Positions 60,834 through 64,000 of a stretch of DNA of 64,000 nt are shown here, in pieces; positions within the stretch are counted from its first letter, which is position 1, and every line of letters starts with the position of its first letter. Origin of the DNA: Roseomonas sp. KE2513 (GTDB lineage: Bacteria; Pseudomonadota; Alphaproteobacteria; Acetobacterales; Acetobacteraceae); NCBI RefSeq assembly GCF_016107305.1, contig NZ_RCVR01000009.1, forward strand, positions 1 to 64,000. Reading direction: 5' to 3'. The position numbers and the translations under genes are program-made. The notes under the pieces are model-generated. The model made no database searches and was not told the DNA's origin. It saw nothing but the letters and a program-made list of their open reading frames with translations.

Positions 60834-61832
60834 TCAGCGCCGCGGGGCCGCGGAGGGGGCCGAGGAGGGCGCGGGTGCGGCGGCCGGAGGTGTCGCGCCC
60901 TCCATCAGGCCGGGCGCGCGAATCAGCGAGCCGTCGAGGTTGAAGCGCTCCACGCGGGCGGCGTTGCGGATGCGCTCGACCGCGCCGTTCACCGTCTCCT
61001 CGAAGGCGGACTGGCGGAGCGCCTCCTGGCTGTCCTCGAAGCTGGCCGGCGGCGCGGTGCGGCGCTCCTCCACCTTGATGACGTGCCAGCCGAAGGCGGT
61101 GTGCACGGGGGCGGGGCTGATCTGGCCGGGCTGGAGGGCGAAGGCCGCCTGAGCGAATTCAGGGATCATGTCGGACTTCTTGAAGAAGCCGAGGTCGCCG
61201 CCCTGCTCGGCGCCGGGGCCCGTGGAACGGCGCTTGGCGATCTCGGCGAAGTCGGCGCCGGGGCGGCGGACCTCCTCCAGCGCCTCGCGCGCCGCGGCCT
61301 CGGTGGGCACGAGGATGTGGCGGGCGTGGATCTCCTCCTCGCCCTGGCGGTTGGCCGATTCGCGGTCGTAGCGAGCCCGCAGCGCCCCCTCGGTCAGCGC
61401 CGGCGCCACCTCGCGGCGGAGGAGCGCCTGCTGCAGTTCCTGGTCGGTGGCGCGGGCAATGCGGCGCTGCACCTCCGGATCCCGCTCCAGCCCCTCGGCG
61501 CGGGCGCGGGCGACGAGGGCCTTCTGGGCCACGAGCTGGTCCACGATCAGGGGATAGATCATTGCCGGGGGAGCGTTCTTCAGCTCGTCCGGCAGCTCGG
61601 CGGCGGCGTCGCGCACGTCGGAGAGGCGGATCTCCTGCCCCTCCACCCGCGCCACCACAGGGTCGGCGGGGCGGCCGGGAGCGGCAGCCGCGCCGGGCGC
61701 CGGCGCCGCGGCAGGGGCCTGCGCCGGAGTTGGCGCCGGGGTGGTTGCCGGGCCCGGCGTCTGGGCGAGGGCGAGCCCGGCCGAGAGCAGGCAGGCGGGG
61801 AGAAGCGCGGTCGAGAGGAGAAGGCGGGGCAT
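60834..61832 (-). CDS. Exported parvulin-type peptidyl-prolyl isomerase
   Basis: A 332-residue periplasmic foldase. The signal peptide ([20 protein letters not shown]) is followed by a proline/alanine-rich segment to about residue 55, a SurA/PrsA-like N-terminal helical domain, and a PpiC domain at about 165-255 ([48 protein letters not shown]). A low-complexity P/A tail ends it. It probably helps outer-membrane protein folding. Position beside secA (divergent) and argJ fits alphaproteobacterial gene order. Confidence 0.88.
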   Translation of the reverse strand: MPRLLLSTALLPACLLSAGLALAQTPGPATTPAPTPAQAPAAAPAPGAAAAPGRPADPVVARVEGQEIRLSDVRDAAAELPDELKNAPPAMIYPLIVDQLVAQKALVARARAEGLERDPEVQRRIARATDQELQQALLRREVAPALTEGALRARYDRESANRQGEEEIHARHILVPTEAAAREALEEVRRPGADFAEIAKRRSTGPGAEQGGDLGFFKKSDMIPEFAQAAFALQPGQISPAPVHTAFGWHVIKVEERRTAPPASFEDSQEALRQSAFEETVNGAVERIRNAARVERFNLDGSLIRAPGLMEGATPPAAAPAPSSAPSAAPRR

Positions 61833-62095
61833 CTTCGGGGGGGTCTCGGCGGAAAGGGGCGCACCATGGCGGAGGGGGGCCCCTCTCACAAGGCGGGGCC
61901 TGGGGCACGGGGATCACGAGGCGGCGCCTCGGGGGCCGGGCAGCGCGGCATTCGTTGACCCGCCGCCCCCCCTTCCCTATCTCTGCGCCTGCACGCAGGG
62001 CCCTGTCAGGCCCCCCTCCTGCCGGCCGCCCCGCGGTCCTTCCGGTGGCGGCCCCCAGGCGATGCCCAGGCCTGCCCCGGAGACTGCCTGACCCT

Positions 62096-64000
62096 ATGTT
62101 CGCCCGCCTCGCCCGCGCCATCCTCGGCACCTCGAACGACCGCGCGCTGAAGGCGTACCGGGCGCGGGTGCCGGCCATCAACGCGCTGGAACCCGCCATT
62201 GCCGCGCTGTCCGACGACCAGCTGAAGGCCAAGACCCCCGAGTTCCGCGAGCGCATCGCCAAGGGCGAGTCGCTGGACAGCCTGCTGCCCGAGGCCTTCG
62301 CGGTCTGCCGGGAGGCCTCCAAGCGCGTCCTCGGGATGCGGCACTTCGACGTGCAGCTCATCGGCGGCATGGTGCTGCACGAGGGACGCATTGCCGAGAT
62401 GAAGACCGGCGAGGGCAAGACCCTCGTCGCCACCCTGCCCTGCTACCTCAACGGCCTGACGGGCAAGGGCGTCCATGTCGTGACCGTGAACGACTATCTC
62501 GCCTCCCGCGACGCGGAGGAGATGGGTCGGCTCTACGCCTGGCTGGGCCTGACCACCGACACGATCGTCTACGGCAAGACCGACCCGCAGCGCCGCGAGG
62601 CCTATGCCTGCGACATCACCTACGGCACGAACAACGAGTTCGGCTTCGACTATCTCCGCGACAACATGAAGTACTCGCTGGGCGAGATGGTCCAGCGGCC
62701 CTTCAACTACGCCATCGTGGACGAGGTCGACAGCATCCTGGTTGACGAGGCGCGCACGCCCCTCATCATCTCCGGCCCGACTGACGACACCTCGGACCTC
62801 TACAACCGCGTCAATGCGGTGGTGAAGGAGATCGCCAAGGATCCGGCGAACTACGACAAGGACGAGAAGAACAAGACCGTCTCCCTGACGGAAGCGGGCA
62901 ACGAGGCGGTGGCGAACGCGCTGACCGAGGCGGGGCTGCTGGAGGAGGGCGACCTCTACGACTTCCAGAACGTCACCATCGTTCACCACGTGAACCAGTC
63001 GCTGCGCGCGCACACCCTCTTCGCGCGGGACGTGGATTACATCGAGCGGCAGGACAAGATCGTCATCATCGACGAGTTCACCGGCCGCATGATGGAGGGC
63101 CGCCGCTATTCGGACGGCCTCCACCAGGCGCTGGAGGCGAAGGAGGGCGTGACGGTTCAGCCCGAGAACCAAACGCTGGCCTCCATCACCTTCCAGAACT
63201 ACTTCCGCCTTTATCCGAAGCTCGCGGGCATGACCGGCACCGCCGCGACCGAGGCCGACGAGTTCGCCGAGATTTACAAGCTGGAGGTGGTGGAGATCCC
63301 CACCAACCTGCCGGTGTCGCGCCTTGATTCCGACGACGAGGTTTATCGCAGCGCCGCCGAGAAGTACGAGGCGGTGGCCGGCCTGATTGCCGAGGCCCGT
63401 GACCGCGGCCAGCCCTGCCTCGTCGGCACGACCAGCATCGAGAAGTCCGAGCTGATCTCCTCGCTTCTGCAGAAGAAGGGCGTGCCGCACCAGGTGCTGA
63501 ACGCGCGCTACCACGAGCAGGAGGCGGCGATCATCTCTCAGGCCGGGCGCCCCGGCGCGGTGACGATCGCGACGAACATGGCCGGCCGCGGCACCGACAT
63601 CAAACTCGGCGGCAACGCCGAGATGCTGGCGCGCGCGAGCTTCGCCGGCGAGCCCGCGGGCCCCGAGTTCGAGGCGCGGCTGGCTGAGATCCGCCGCGAG
63701 GTGGAGGGCAGCGCCGCCAAGGTGAAGGCGGCCGGCGGCCTCTTCGTCATCGGCACCGAGCGGCACGAGAGCCGCCGCATCGACAACCAGCTCCGCGGCC
63801 GCTCCGGCCGTCAGGGCGATCCGGGCGCCTCCCGCTTCTTCCTCAGCCTCGAGGACGACCTGATGCGCATCTTTGGGTCCGACCGCATGGGCGGGATGCT
63901 GCAGAAGCTTGGGTTGAAGGAGGGGGAGGCGATCGTCCACCCCTGGATCAACAAGGCGCTGGAGAAGGCGCAGAAGAAGGTTGAGGCGCGGAACTTCGAC
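62096..64000 (+). CDS. secA: Preprotein translocase ATPase SecA, 3' end outside the window
   Basis: The first 635 codons of SecA, about two thirds of the usual 900 residues. It starts [20 protein letters not shown]. The Walker A loop is [20 protein letters not shown], the Walker B is [19 protein letters not shown], and the preprotein cross-linking domain and second nucleotide-binding fold follow ([31 protein letters not shown]). It drives export through SecYEG. It is divergent from the parvulin gene across 263 bp. Confidence 0.97.
   Translation, partial: MFARLARAILGTSNDRALKAYRARVPAINALEPAIAALSDDQLKAKTPEFRERIAKGESLDSLLPEAFAVCREASKRVLGMRHFDVQLIGGMVLHEGRIAEMKTGEGKTLVATLPCYLNGLTGKGVHVVTVNDYLASRDAEEMGRLYAWLGLTTDTIVYGKTDPQRREAYACDITYGTNNEFGFDYLRDNMKYSLGEMVQRPFNYAIVDEVDSILVDEARTPLIISGPTDDTSDLYNRVNAVVKEIAKDPANYDKDEKNKTVSLTEAGNEAVANALTEAGLLEEGDLYDFQNVTIVHHVNQSLRAHTLFARDVDYIERQDKIVIIDEFTGRMMEGRRYSDGLHQALEAKEGVTVQPENQTLASITFQNYFRLYPKLAGMTGTAATEADEFAEIYKLEVVEIPTNLPVSRLDSDDEVYRSAAEKYEAVAGLIAEARDRGQPCLVGTTSIEKSELISSLLQKKGVPHQVLNARYHEQEAAIISQAGRPGAVTIATNMAGRGTDIKLGGNAEMLARASFAGEPAGPEFEARLAEIRREVEGSAAKVKAAGGLFVIGTERHESRRIDNQLRGRSGRQGDPGASRFFLSLEDDLMRIFGSDRMGGMLQKLGLKEGEAIVHPWINKALEKAQKKVEARNFD

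Overview
The window is very GC-rich DNA from an alphaproteobacterium, most likely an Acetobacteraceae member of the Roseomonas type (inference). The reasons are the dense coding, the conserved block rne / amiC-mrcA-prfB, the secA / parvulin-argJ-aroE block, an RNase E with a long acidic insert in its S1 domain, and four tripartite-tricarboxylate (Bug) binding proteins with no membrane partners nearby. I see no rRNA, tRNA, CRISPR array or prophage.

Left end (1-8.2 kb): a truncated IS5-type element abuts the stop codon of pobA. It is followed by a YghU-type glutathione transferase and a LysR regulator. The LysR gene diverges from a monooxygenase-Bug-amidohydrolase operon across a perfect LysR-type box. 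From 16.6 kb back to 8.2 kb six genes run close together on the minus strand: an ArsR-methyltransferase fusion regulator, metH, a cation efflux protein, TonB, a PduO-type cobalamin adenosyltransferase and an Fe-S photolyase. The theme is methionine, cobalamin and metals. A near-palindromic operator candidate lies between the regulator and a divergent small CxCC protein that resembles a fragment of a G3E (CobW) GTPase.

Middle (17-42 kb): three GNAT acetyltransferases, a DUF3429 protein, ferredoxin-NADP reductase, an MHS-family transporter, an enoyl-CoA hydratase/acyl-CoA synthetase pair, an MFS transporter and a ROK-type kinase whose motif order looks circularly permuted. Next come DUF1643, prfB, mrcA, amiC, rne with an approximately 0.6 kb leader, a GNAT-Nudix fusion, a CinA-like protein, an aspartoacylase-like hydrolase and a kynureninase-like enzyme. 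A multi-hairpin intergenic repeat occurs twice, at 17.06-17.29 and 38.61-38.85 kb. Several stems keep pairing through compensatory changes.

Right part (42-64 kb): an IclR regulator converges on a six-gene minus-strand catabolic cluster of two acyl-CoA-dehydrogenase-like flavin monooxygenases, two Bug proteins, an alpha/beta hydrolase and a phenol-hydroxylase-type FAD monooxygenase. Two promoter candidates in this cluster share spacing and a 23-bp motif. Then follow dsbA-like, tryptophan 2,3-dioxygenase, D-amino acid dehydrogenase and an orphan AapJ-like binding protein. After these come a degenerate gamma-glutamyltransferase-like lipoprotein, an aminotransferase and a Bug protein. The window ends with aroE-argJ-ppiC diverging from secA, which is cut by the window edge. 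Functions are inferred from recognisable motifs and context; no database search was run.
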